DNA from: Photobacterium sp. CCB-ST2H9
GTDB taxonomy: Bacteria; Pseudomonadota; Gammaproteobacteria; Enterobacterales; Vibrionaceae
Assembly: GCF_023151555.2 (NCBI RefSeq)
Contig: NZ_CP100425.1
Coordinates: forward strand, 2,356,001-2,420,000
Direction of reading: 5' to 3'
DNA: 64,000 nt
Below the pieces are notes generated by a model. It worked only from the letters and a program-made list of their open reading frames with translations, was not told the DNA's origin and did no database searches. How positions within the stretch are numbered: the stretch's first letter is position 1; each line of letters begins with the position of its first letter. Of this stretch, positions 29,971-38,437 are shown in pieces. A program made the translations under genes and the position numbers.

Positions 29971-31923
29971 TCAAGCCTCTGAATGCTGGCTGTCTGAAAC
30001 ATCCTGCGCGTTGTGCAGGCCAGACAGGAACTGCCCGACGCCTTCAACATCCCGGGTTCGCGGAATCGGCGGCAGACTTCGTAAAAACACAGCGCCATAC
30101 GGGCGCGTCACCAATCGGTTATCACAGATCACCAGCACACCTTTGTCCTGCTGGTCCCGGATCAAACGGCCAACCCCCTGTTTCAGGGTGATCACCGCAT
30201 CCGGGATCTGAACCTGTGCGAAAGGATCGCCACCGCGCAGGCGGCAATCCTCAATCCGTGCCTTCAGTAATGGATCATCCGGCGCGGTAAACGGTAATTT
30301 GTCGATAATAACACAGCTCAGCGCCTGCCCTCTAACATCAATGCCTTCCCAGAAAGCACCTGTTGCAATAAGCAGCGCATTTCCCAATTCCAGATATTCT
30401 GCCAGCAGTTTTTGCTTACTCGTTTCCCCCTGAACCAGTACAGGCAAGTCCAGAGACTCCCGAAAACCTTCGGCCAGTTCCCGGACCATCTGATGCGACG
30501 TACACAGGAAAAAACACCGCCCCCGATTGGCTTCAATCACCGGAGACATCAGCTGCACCAGCTTCGCGGCCATGCCATGACTATTCGGTTCAGGAAGAAA
30601 CCGCGGCACACACAAGAGTGCCTGCTGCTGGTAATCAAACGGACTGGGTAAAGACATCTGCGCGGCTGGCTGCAAACCGAGACGGTGACTGAAATGGCCG
30701 AAGTCGTCATCAACTGCCAGCGTGGCTGAGGTAAAAATCCAGGCGCCTTTTTGCTGTTCTATCTGCTCATGAAACTTTTCTGCGACCGACAGCGGCGTAA
30801 TATGCAAACTAAAATGACGCGGCGTACATTCATACCAATAGGAATAACCGGTGATAGATGTGTCACAAAGCCGCACTAAACGGGCCTTAAACAACGTCGT
30901 ACGCTCAAAAGCTGCATCCAGTAATTCGCTTCGCCCCAAAGCCAGTTTGAGCACGTCATGCGCCAATTCCAGCGCATCGTTTAAACGGGTCAGTTCACGC
31001 TGAATGGCCGGGCTGTTCACCGCATCACGCCAGTTGCCGCGATAGCCGGGCTCACCGAGCACCAAACGTAAATCTGAAGCAGCCTGACTGAGCCGGTCAG
31101 CGGTTTTTTCCAGCTGGCGCATGTCCCGCGCCTCGGTCCGGTAACCAATGGTAATATCTTTCGACAAATCCTGGATTTGCCGGCTGGACAGACTCTGCCC
31201 GAAATACTGGCTGGCGATATCCGGGATTTGGTGCGCCTCGTCAAAAATGAAGACATCAGCTTCGGGGATCAGCTCGCCAAATCCGGTTTCTTTGATGGCC
31301 AGATCCGCCAGAAACAAGTGATGGTTCACCACCACCACATCAGCATCCATGGCTTTCCGGCGTGCTTTCACCACAAAACAGTCTTCATAGGAAGGACATT
31401 CCCGCCCCAGGCAGTTGTCATTGGTTGATGTGATGGTCGGAATAACCGGACTGTCTTCAGGAATGGAATCACATTCACTGATATCGCCGGTTTTCGTGGC
31501 GGACGACCAGCTTCGAATCGTCACGAGCTGACTGAGCATTCCCGGATCAACATGACCACCGTGACTTTCCGTAATCTGGCGGCTGAGCCGGTCCAGACAT
31601 AGGTAGTTTGAACGTCCTTTCAGCAGAGCAACTTTACCGGTAAAACCCAGTGCCTGCGTCATCAGGGGTAAATCACGATGAAACAACTGTTCCTGAAGGT
31701 TTTTGGAACCGGTGCTGATAATGGTTTTATGCCCTTTGACCAGCGCAGGCACCAGATAGGCGAATGTTTTTCCCGTTCCCGTGCCCGCTTCGACCACCAG
31801 CTGCTGCTGATGCCTGATTGCTTTTTCAACCGCTTCTGCCATATCAATCTGCGGCTGTCGTGCCTGAAATCCCGGAATGGCCTTTTCCAGTGCACCACCC
31901 GGTTGAAAAAATTTCGCAATCAT
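29971..31923 (-). CDS. yoaA: DinG-family ATP-dependent helicase YoaA
   Basis: A 650-residue XPD/DinG-like superfamily 2 helicase. Walker A is EAGTGTGKTFAYL (near 41), the DEAH box is FDEAHQ (near 230), and the late motif VI is KQGVGRLIRDQQDKG. Four cysteines for a 4Fe-4S cluster occur between them (C108 in LCLDRL, then the CDS, CLGREC and EDC segments around 155-182). In E. coli YoaA works with the clamp-loader protein HolC in replication repair. It precedes tsaB as in E. coli. Confidence 0.93.
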   Translation of the reverse strand: MIAKFFQPGGALEKAIPGFQARQPQIDMAEAVEKAIRHQQQLVVEAGTGTGKTFAYLVPALVKGHKTIISTGSKNLQEQLFHRDLPLMTQALGFTGKVALLKGRSNYLCLDRLSRQITESHGGHVDPGMLSQLVTIRSWSSATKTGDISECDSIPEDSPVIPTITSTNDNCLGRECPSYEDCFVVKARRKAMDADVVVVNHHLFLADLAIKETGFGELIPEADVFIFDEAHQIPDIASQYFGQSLSSRQIQDLSKDITIGYRTEARDMRQLEKTADRLSQAASDLRLVLGEPGYRGNWRDAVNSPAIQRELTRLNDALELAHDVLKLALGRSELLDAAFERTTLFKARLVRLCDTSITGYSYWYECTPRHFSLHITPLSVAEKFHEQIEQQKGAWIFTSATLAVDDDFGHFSHRLGLQPAAQMSLPSPFDYQQQALLCVPRFLPEPNSHGMAAKLVQLMSPVIEANRGRCFFLCTSHQMVRELAEGFRESLDLPVLVQGETSKQKLLAEYLELGNALLIATGAFWEGIDVRGQALSCVIIDKLPFTAPDDPLLKARIEDCRLRGGDPFAQVQIPDAVITLKQGVGRLIRDQQDKGVLVICDNRLVTRPYGAVFLRSLPPIPRTRDVEGVGQFLSGLHNAQDVSDSQHSEA

Positions 31924-32156
31924 AGAAGTCAGTCTATTGGTTATTTATCCAGTATCTTTCCGCCGATTATGCCAAGAAAGCGGGGGGACAGCCAGCGGCA
32001 GTCATCCTCAAAAATTGTTGAGTGAGATCACAAAAGTTTTGACGCCGAAATCAATCCCATGTAAACAATAGGGTCTGTCAGCCTTTCCATACCCGGAACG
32101 CTGACACAAAAACCTAAAACAACATTCATTGATATGCTCGCAACATTAAGGACACC

Positions 32157-32990
32157 ATGGAAAAGAAAATCCTGCTGACCGATTGCCCGGATGCCATGGG
32201 ATTGATTTCTAAAATCACCAACATCTGTTACAAACATCAACTCAACATCGTTCATAACAAAGAATTTGTGGATCACAGCCACCGCCAGTTCTTTATGCGA
32301 ACTGAACTGGAAGGGATCTTTAACGATGAAACCTTTCTGCTTGATTTAGACCGTGCACTGCCTGAAGGCAGCCACCGTCGTCTGGTCAGTTCAGCGCGTA
32401 AGAAAATCGTGATTATGGTGACCAAAGAAGCCCACTGTCTGGGTGATATTCTGGTCAAAGCCTATGATGGCACGCTGGATGTCGAGATTGCGGCTGTGGT
32501 CGGGAACTACGACAAACTGGGCGAACTGGTCGAAAAGTTCGGCATTCCGTTCCATCACGTTTGCCATGAAGGTCTGAGCCGTGAAGAGCATGAAGCGAAA
32601 CTGCTGGACTGCATCGGCCAGTATGCCCCGGACTACGTTGTGCTGGCAAAGTACATGCGGATTCTGACGGCAAACTTCGTAGCTCAATATCCGCACCGGA
32701 TCATCAATATTCACCACAGTTTCCTTCCGGCATTTATCGGGGCTCAGCCGTATAAGCAAGCCTACGAGCGCGGCGTGAAGATCATTGGGGCTACTGCACA
32801 CTTCGTCACGAACGATTTAGACGAAGGACCTATCATCACCCAGAATGTCATTCCGGTTGATCACAACTACAGCGCGGAAGACATGGCCCGTTCCGGCCGT
32901 GATGTTGAAAAATCTGTTCTGAGCAAGGCACTGAGCCTCGTTCTGGAAGACAAAGTGTTCGTTTACGGCAACCGGACTGTCGTCCTTTAA
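32157..32990 (+). CDS. purU: Formyltetrahydrofolate deformylase
   Basis: A 277-residue enzyme hydrolysing 10-formyl-THF to THF and formate, which balances one-carbon pools and supplies formate for PurT. Residues 1-80 are an ACT domain (LLTDCPDAMGLISKIT). Residues 85-277 are the formyltransferase-type domain with the catalytic cluster INIHHSFLPAF and DLDEGPIITQ. It is monocistronic, ending in a strong terminator. Confidence 0.96.
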   Translation: MEKKILLTDCPDAMGLISKITNICYKHQLNIVHNKEFVDHSHRQFFMRTELEGIFNDETFLLDLDRALPEGSHRRLVSSARKKIVIMVTKEAHCLGDILVKAYDGTLDVEIAAVVGNYDKLGELVEKFGIPFHHVCHEGLSREEHEAKLLDCIGQYAPDYVVLAKYMRILTANFVAQYPHRIINIHHSFLPAFIGAQPYKQAYERGVKIIGATAHFVTNDLDEGPIITQNVIPVDHNYSAEDMARSGRDVEKSVLSKALSLVLEDKVFVYGNRTVVL

Positions 32991-33009
32991 TACCGAGCAG
33001 ATATCCAAC

Positions 33010-33046
33010 AAAAAAGGGCAAACCAGTGAATGGTCTGCCCTTTTTT
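33010..33046. terminator. Bidirectional terminator between purU and yecM
   Basis: AAAAAGGGCA (33011-33020) with TGCCC and a T-run (33036-33046), extended by ACCA/TGGT, forms a hairpin with A and T tracts on either side, suitable for both convergent genes. Confidence 0.88.
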
Positions 33047-33063
33047 ATATCTTCTTTTTTATC

Positions 33064-33645
33064 TCAACTTTCGCTGGCAATCACTGCCTTGAGCGAACAC
33101 GGATGCAGCTTAATACACACCCCGTCTTTCTTGAATGCAATCGTCGGATTCGCCAGGCGCTCTTTCTCGCCGGCCGGAGAGCTGGCTTTCACTTTAATAC
33201 CAGCAGCCTCAATCTTTTGCCAGTCCAGCGCAGGAAAACGTGTCTCCAGAACTGATTTCAGTTCATCTGTTGTCGTTGCCTGACAAGGCACCACAAACTC
33301 CACATGCTCCCAACCCTGTACCGGATACACTTTGTCACCCGGGTATGGCAATTCCAAAGCTTCAATCTTCCAGTGACCTGCCACTAATGGCTGGGTAAAG
33401 CCAATCACAACAATGGGACGGCCATTGATCACATTCGTCGACCATTCTTCACCGTAGGCCAGCCAGGCCTGATGTAATTGAGAAGCCAGCGACGCATCAT
33501 TCACCCGCAGTGCAACGTGATCTGCCTGACAAGCAGATAAGTCGAGTCCTAACTGTTCCGAAAGTGCGGTGATTTTCGCCATAAATTCAGGCAGCTGTGC
33601 CAGCATTTGTTCCGGATGTAGGTTTGCCTGCTTTAAATCCTGCAT
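33064..33645 (-). CDS. yecM: YecM family VOC-fold protein
   Basis: A 193-residue protein of the vicinal-oxygen-chelate superfamily. Possible metal ligands are in QADHVALRV (His near 43) and in GWEHVEFVVP. The function is unknown; no reaction has been assigned. In E. coli yecM also lies beside argS, which supports the assignment. The ATG follows AGGAGAAATCAC. Confidence 0.9.
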   Translation of the reverse strand: MQDLKQANLHPEQMLAQLPEFMAKITALSEQLGLDLSACQADHVALRVNDASLASQLHQAWLAYGEEWSTNVINGRPIVVIGFTQPLVAGHWKIEALELPYPGDKVYPVQGWEHVEFVVPCQATTTDELKSVLETRFPALDWQKIEAAGIKVKASSPAGEKERLANPTIAFKKDGVCIKLHPCSLKAVIASES

Positions 33646-34036
33646 GTGATTTCTCCTCGCAATTTATAGGCGCTCATTATCCACAGAATCTTTTTCAGCA
33701 AAAGCCTTCCGCATCCAGCCGCCTGTGCGGCACCCAGCGAAGAAAAAAAACAGTCCTGAACGCTTTTCACCTTGCCAAACGCCCCGCATTTATTGGTATT
33801 ATTACAGCTAACTGATTTTCGTATCCATACAGCCGTTTTTACAGCCAGCAAGCTCCCGTCAGCGCTACCCGGATTACCTTTTATTCAGACATCAGACGCA
33901 GTAAACGCTTTCATCTGGTGCCGTTGCTGACCACGCGATAAACGAGTCATGCCGCTGGGCTGTAGTCCGTACGATATTGAATACCCAAGAGTTTTGCCCG
34001 TCTGGCAGGCTCCAGACCGATTGAAAGGATAGACGT
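33646..34036. other. Divergent intergenic region between yecM and argS
   Basis: About 390 bp with no supported gene. It must contain the yecM and argS promoters. A TATTAT hexamer near 33796 is a possible argS-direction -10, but no pair is convincing. AAAGGAT at 34024-34030 is the argS ribosome site. Confidence 0.4.
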
Positions 34037-35767
34037 GTGAACATTCAAGCACTCATTAACGATAAAGTTTCCCAGGCGCTGGAAGCAGCGGGCGCGCCAG
34101 CAGGCAGTCCTGCGGCCGTTCGTCAATCAGCCAAAGTACAGTTCGGTGATTACCAGGCCAATGGTGTGATGGGTGTTGCCAAAAAACTGGGAACCAACCC
34201 GCGCGAGTTTGCACAAAAAGTTATCGATAACCTCGATCTGGGCGACATGGCTGAGAAAGTAGAAATCGCCGGTCCGGGTTTCATCAACATCTTCCTGAAC
34301 AAAACCTGGCTTGCCGAGCGTGCTGAAGCCGCACTTGCGGACGAGCGTCTGGGCGTTGCAAAACAAGCGGCCCAGAATATCGTGGTGGACTACTCTGCTC
34401 CGAACGTCGCCAAGGAAATGCACGTAGGTCACCTGCGCTCAACCATCATCGGTGATGCCGTGGTCCGTACACTGTCATTTCTGGGTCACAATGTCATTCG
34501 CGCCAACCACATCGGTGACTGGGGAACCCAGTTCGGTATGCTGATCGCCAACCTGGAGCGTGTTCAGCAGGAAGCCGGTGAAATTTCGATGGAGCTGTCC
34601 GACTTGGAAGCCTTCTATCGTGAATCGAAAAAGCTGTACGACGAAGACGAAGCCTTTGCTGAGCGTGCACGGAACTACGTAGTGAAACTGCAAAGCGGTG
34701 ATCAGTACTGTGCTGAAATGTGGAAAAAGCTGGTGGACATCACCATGGAACAAAACCAGCACAACTATGACCGTCTGAATGTCTCGCTGACCCGTGCCGA
34801 TGTCATGGGTGAATCCATGTATAACCCGATGCTGCCGGGTATCGTTGCGGATCTGAAAGCAAAAGGTCTGGCGGTTGAGGACGACGGCGCTCAGGTTGTT
34901 TTCCTGGACGAGTTCAAAAACAAAGACGGCGAGCCAATGGGTGTGATCATCCAGAAACGCGACGGCGGTTTCCTGTATACCACAACGGACATCGCATGCG
35001 CTAAATACCGTCACGAGCAATTCAATGCCGACCGTGTTCTGTATTTCATTGACTCCCGCCAGCACCAGCACCTGATGCAGGCCTGGACGATTGTCCGCAA
35101 AGCGGGCTACATCCCGGAAACGATGTCACTGGAACACCATGCTTTCGGAATGATGCTGGGTAAAGATGGCCGTCCATTCAAGACCCGCGCTGGCGGTACT
35201 GTGCGTCTGACCGATCTGCTGGATGAAGCCGAATCACGCGCGAATGCACTGATTGAAGAGAAAAACCCGGAACTGGATGCCGCAGAAAAAGCGAAGATTG
35301 CCTCAACCGTTGCGATGGCGGCAGTGAAATATGCAGATTTGTCCAAGCACCGTACCACAGACTATGTATTTGACTGGGACAACATGCTGGCCTTCGAAGG
35401 CAACACTGCGCCGTACATGCAATATGCCTACACTCGCGTCATGTCTGTATTCAAACGTGCGGGCCTGAGCGAAAACGAGCTGACTCATCCGGTTGTGATC
35501 AACGACGAAAAAGAGCAGGTCCTGCTGTCGAAACTGCTGCAGTTTGAAGAAGCCGTGGAAACCGTTGCCCGTGAAGGTCACCCGCATGTCATGTGCAGCT
35601 ACCTGTTTGAACTGGCCGGTAACTTCTCCAGCTTCTATGAAGCCTGCCCTATCCTGAATGCTGATGAGCCTGTAAAGCAAAGCCGTCTGAAACTGGCACT
35701 GCTGACAGCCAAGACCATCAAGCAAGGTCTGGATCTGCTGGGTATCGAAACACTGGAACGCATGTAA
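34037..35767 (+). CDS. argS: Arginyl-tRNA synthetase
   Basis: A 576-residue class I synthetase charging tRNA-Arg. An additional N-terminal domain (about 1-110) is followed by the HIGH-like [14 protein letters not shown] (near 130). The DALR anticodon-binding domain occupies the C-terminus, ending [10 protein letters not shown] as in E. coli. As usual for ArgS, a canonical KMSKS is absent. The start is GTG at 34037 (MNIQAL), supported by AAAGGAT. Confidence 0.97.
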   Translation: MNIQALINDKVSQALEAAGAPAGSPAAVRQSAKVQFGDYQANGVMGVAKKLGTNPREFAQKVIDNLDLGDMAEKVEIAGPGFINIFLNKTWLAERAEAALADERLGVAKQAAQNIVVDYSAPNVAKEMHVGHLRSTIIGDAVVRTLSFLGHNVIRANHIGDWGTQFGMLIANLERVQQEAGEISMELSDLEAFYRESKKLYDEDEAFAERARNYVVKLQSGDQYCAEMWKKLVDITMEQNQHNYDRLNVSLTRADVMGESMYNPMLPGIVADLKAKGLAVEDDGAQVVFLDEFKNKDGEPMGVIIQKRDGGFLYTTTDIACAKYRHEQFNADRVLYFIDSRQHQHLMQAWTIVRKAGYIPETMSLEHHAFGMMLGKDGRPFKTRAGGTVRLTDLLDEAESRANALIEEKNPELDAAEKAKIASTVAMAAVKYADLSKHRTTDYVFDWDNMLAFEGNTAPYMQYAYTRVMSVFKRAGLSENELTHPVVINDEKEQVLLSKLLQFEEAVETVAREGHPHVMCSYLFELAGNFSSFYEACPILNADEPVKQSRLKLALLTAKTIKQGLDLLGIETLERM

Positions 35768-35810
35768 TCTGACTGAATATCACATTTATCTAATACAGCA
35801 GAACTAAACT

Positions 35811-35847
35811 TGAAAAGCCTTCTAGGGTATTCTTAGAAGGCTTTTTA
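35811..35847 (+). terminator. Terminator after argS
   Basis: AAAAGCCTTCTA (35813-35824) pairs with TAGAAGGCTTTT (35834-35845), loop 9 bases, followed by TT. Confidence 0.88.
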
Positions 35848-35892
35848 GTGCCATTAGAGGTTGAAGACCTTTTACTTAAACATGGAATGTTT

Positions 35893-36945
35893 ATGAGCCT
35901 TGAAGACTCAAAAGATACCGGCATCAGTCTTACTGACGACTTTCTGTCGTCGACTCAAACCTTGCGTAAAACCATTCCTTTGATGATAAAGCATAAAGTT
36001 CCGACCACACCGGTCAATTATGCTTTATGGTACAGCTATACAACGAATCAGATGCCGCTGCTCAATCAGGCACTCGATCAAAGTCTGGCTCAGTATGGTC
36101 ATTGCCCGCCCAGCCTGTCTGACTCTCTGTACCGTACTCACCTGAGCCAGGGGCCGGACAGTGAGCAGGGGCAGATCAGTCACAGCCTGCAAGCCATTAT
36201 GGATGAGCTTTGCCACACCATGGACGGCTCTAAAAATGAGACCCAGGCTTTTCATCAATCTCTGTCGAAAACCTATCAGCGGCTCAGTCAAAAAGTGGCA
36301 CAGGGGGTTAATGTGCATGAAGCCAACGGGCTGGTGCAGGAGCTGCTTGATGAGTCGAAAAGTATGCATCAATCCAGCGCCCTGCTGAATCAGCAGCTGG
36401 AAAGCGCTCATCAGGAAATTGAAAACCTGAAAAAAGCACTGAAAGACAGCCTGAAACATGCCAATGAAGACCCGCTGACCGGCTTGCTCAACCGCAGGGC
36501 TTTTCAGCAGGATCTGAACAGCTGTATCCAGCACCGCACTCCTTTCAGTCTGGTGCTGCTGGACATTGATAACTTTAAAACCTTCAACGATGACTTTGGC
36601 CACCTGATGGGAGACAAAGTCCTGTGTTCCGTCGCCCGGCATCTCCAGGCCTGGTGCGAATGGGGCATGCAGACATATCGCTACGGCGGAGAAGAATTCG
36701 TGGTGATTTTACCCGGCGCGACGCTCCAGCAAAGCTGGCAAAAGGCTGAGAAGCTGCGTCAGGTCATTTCCGGGATTGCCGTTCAGGACAAACAGTCCGG
36801 TAAAACCGTCAGCTCCATCACGGTTTCTATGGGTATTGCGGAGCAGACAGGAAAAGAAAACGGCCTGGCTGTTCTGGCCAGAGCCGATAAGTACCTGCTT
36901 CAGGCCAAAAGCCTGGGCCGGAACCGTGTCTTACCTCTGATTTGA
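35893..36945 (+). CDS. Diguanylate cyclase (GGDEF domain)
   Basis: About 350 residues. A cytoplasmic N-terminal region of about 1-170 (LRKTIPLMIKHKVPTTPVNYALWY) is followed by a coiled coil and a GGDEF domain from about 185. The active-site motif is YGGEEF, the GGEEF variant fully compatible with catalysis, preceded by DPLTGLLNRRAF and DIDNFKTFND. It should make c-di-GMP from GTP. An RxxD inhibitory site is not evident. A GTG at 35848 abuts the argS terminator, so ATG 35893 (or 35887) is preferred. Confidence 0.9.
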   Translation: MSLEDSKDTGISLTDDFLSSTQTLRKTIPLMIKHKVPTTPVNYALWYSYTTNQMPLLNQALDQSLAQYGHCPPSLSDSLYRTHLSQGPDSEQGQISHSLQAIMDELCHTMDGSKNETQAFHQSLSKTYQRLSQKVAQGVNVHEANGLVQELLDESKSMHQSSALLNQQLESAHQEIENLKKALKDSLKHANEDPLTGLLNRRAFQQDLNSCIQHRTPFSLVLLDIDNFKTFNDDFGHLMGDKVLCSVARHLQAWCEWGMQTYRYGGEEFVVILPGATLQQSWQKAEKLRQVISGIAVQDKQSGKTVSSITVSMGIAEQTGKENGLAVLARADKYLLQAKSLGRNRVLPLI

Positions 36946-36953
36946 GGGTGCGG

Positions 36954-37553
36954 TTACTGGCCAAAACGATGTGCGGTCTGCAGGTAAGAGATCTCATCCC
37001 GGGTCGATAATCTGCCGCATGCTGCATTGCGGTGCGGGAAACGCCCGAAATCTTTGATGACCTGATAATGGCTCACCGCATACTGATAGAAGTCATCGAA
37101 CACCGCTTTATGTTCAGCAGGAACTGACTGACGCAACTGATCAAACCGGAAGACACTTTCTTCCTGATCTTCCAGCGCCTCAGAATGCTCCAGCGGCATA
37201 TAAAAGAAAGCCTGTTCGATGGGGGTCAGCGAACGGTCGAAGTTTTTGGCCAGCCCTCGCTTACACAATGCCTGAGCCAGCGAATCATAACGAAAAGCAG
37301 CTGCCAGGCCACGATAGATATTCCGGCTGAACTGATCCAGCAGAATCAGGAGCGCCAGTGTACCTCTGGGCGTTTCCGTCCAGGCATTTAATTCTCCCCG
37401 GCCAGCCTGACTGACCAGATCCCGGAAACGTTCCGTGATTTCACGGTCAATCTCCTCACTGCCTTTGAACCAGAGACTCCGTTTGTTCTCCGCTGTCACG
37501 TCACCTTGCAGATGACCAAACCAATAGGCCAGAACGTCTTCAATATCTGCCAT
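36954..37553 (-). CDS. DUF924 family protein
   Basis: A 199-residue, mainly helical protein of the DUF924 family, recognised from VLAYWFGHLQ at the start, the central LLILLDQFSRNIYRG and the late FGRFPHRNAACGR. These conserved segments resemble tetratricopeptide-like helices, but no biochemical role is known. It is convergent with the diguanylate cyclase gene, with 8 bp between stops. Confidence 0.88.
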   Translation of the reverse strand: MADIEDVLAYWFGHLQGDVTAENKRSLWFKGSEEIDREITERFRDLVSQAGRGELNAWTETPRGTLALLILLDQFSRNIYRGLAAAFRYDSLAQALCKRGLAKNFDRSLTPIEQAFFYMPLEHSEALEDQEESVFRFDQLRQSVPAEHKAVFDDFYQYAVSHYQVIKDFGRFPHRNAACGRLSTRDEISYLQTAHRFGQ

Positions 37554-37721
37554 CGTTTTCCCCTCTCAAACCGTAACCTCTCACAAGGTTACTGTAATTT
37601 CGGCGCTTTCGCAGCCGCACTCTGTAGTTTATCCTAGGGTGAGCTGAACTGGTGTGAATGCAATTTGTATCGACCCGATAGCTGACTTGTGAAGCACTTA
37701 ATAGAAAGAAGGAATACAACA

Positions 37722-38150
37722 ATGAGTTTCACCCTTCATCCGAGACTGAGCGCGGATACTCAGGTCATTGGCGATTTACCACTGTGTCGGGTTCTGTTAT
37801 CGAAAGAAGCCATTGGTCCCTGGCTCATTCTGGTTCCGCGCTATGAATCATTAAGAGAAATCCATCACATGACCGCGGCCGATCAACAGCAGCTGATGAT
37901 TGAATCTTCTGCCACGGCACAACTTCTGGAAACATATTTCAGCCCGGACAAAATCAATATCGGTGCATTAGGCAATCTGGTTCCGCAACTGCATATCCAT
38001 CATATTGCCAGATTTACAACGGATATTGCCTGGCCCGGACCGATATGGGGAAATACAGACGGCAGCCAGCGCACCGAAAGCGACGAAAAAATCCTGGCAA
38101 AGCGTCTGAAGTCCTTATTCAGTCAATTGCCCGGCTTTTTACCGGTATAA
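37722..38150 (+). CDS. HIT domain protein
   Basis: A 142-residue member of the histidine-triad superfamily. The triad-like motif is PQLHIHHIARF near 86-96, with substrate-loop asparagine in INIGALGNLVPQ. HIT proteins hydrolyse or transfer nucleotides, for example on Ap4A-like or AMP-linked substrates; the actual substrate is unknown. The start at 37722 follows AAGAAGGAA; an upstream in-frame start at 37689 has no ribosome site. It is divergent from the DUF924 gene. Confidence 0.88.
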   Translation: MSFTLHPRLSADTQVIGDLPLCRVLLSKEAIGPWLILVPRYESLREIHHMTAADQQQLMIESSATAQLLETYFSPDKINIGALGNLVPQLHIHHIARFTTDIAWPGPIWGNTDGSQRTESDEKILAKRLKSLFSQLPGFLPV

Positions 38151-38161
38151 CGGCACCAAAT

Positions 38162-38190
38162 TATCAGGGAGAGCAATGCTCCCCCTGATA
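38162..38190 (-). terminator. Hairpin after feoC
   Basis: On the minus strand TATCAGGGGGAGC (38178-38190) pairs with GCTCTCCCTGATA (38162-38174) with one G-T wobble and a 3-base loop. The following T-run is weak. Confidence 0.6.
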
Positions 38191-38191
38191 T

Positions 38192-38437
38192 TTACTCACA
38201 AATGACCGTCACCGGTAACTCATTCGCTTTGAGCACCCGGTACCAGACCTCACCCTGTGGTTTACAGCACCCGGCCGAACCACAACCATCACGTTCCTGT
38301 CCGATCAGGCCTTTTTTCACCCACAGCGCCATCATGGCATCCACCCCGTCTTCACTCAGACCAAACCGATGCGCCAGCTGACGGCGGCTGATCCGGCCAG
38401 ATTGTTCAACCTGTTCCCGTAACTGCTGCAAAATCAT
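38192..38437 (-). CDS. feoC: Ferrous iron transport regulator FeoC
   Basis: An 81-residue winged-helix protein: helix-turn-helix region QVEQSGRISRRQLAHRFGL, then a cysteine-rich wing GCGSAGCC near 56-63. FeoC proteins modulate FeoB; an iron-sulfur cluster has been proposed for the cysteines in relatives. It overlaps the feoB stop by 4 bp (ATGA). Confidence 0.92.
   Translation of the reverse strand: MILQQLREQVEQSGRISRRQLAHRFGLSEDGVDAMMALWVKKGLIGQERDGCGSAGCCKPQGEVWYRVLKANELPVTVICE

Noticed and set aside
35848..35892. GTG start for the diguanylate cyclase, adding 15 residues
   Set aside because: It directly follows the argS terminator hairpin, which would leave no room for a transcript leader or ribosome site.
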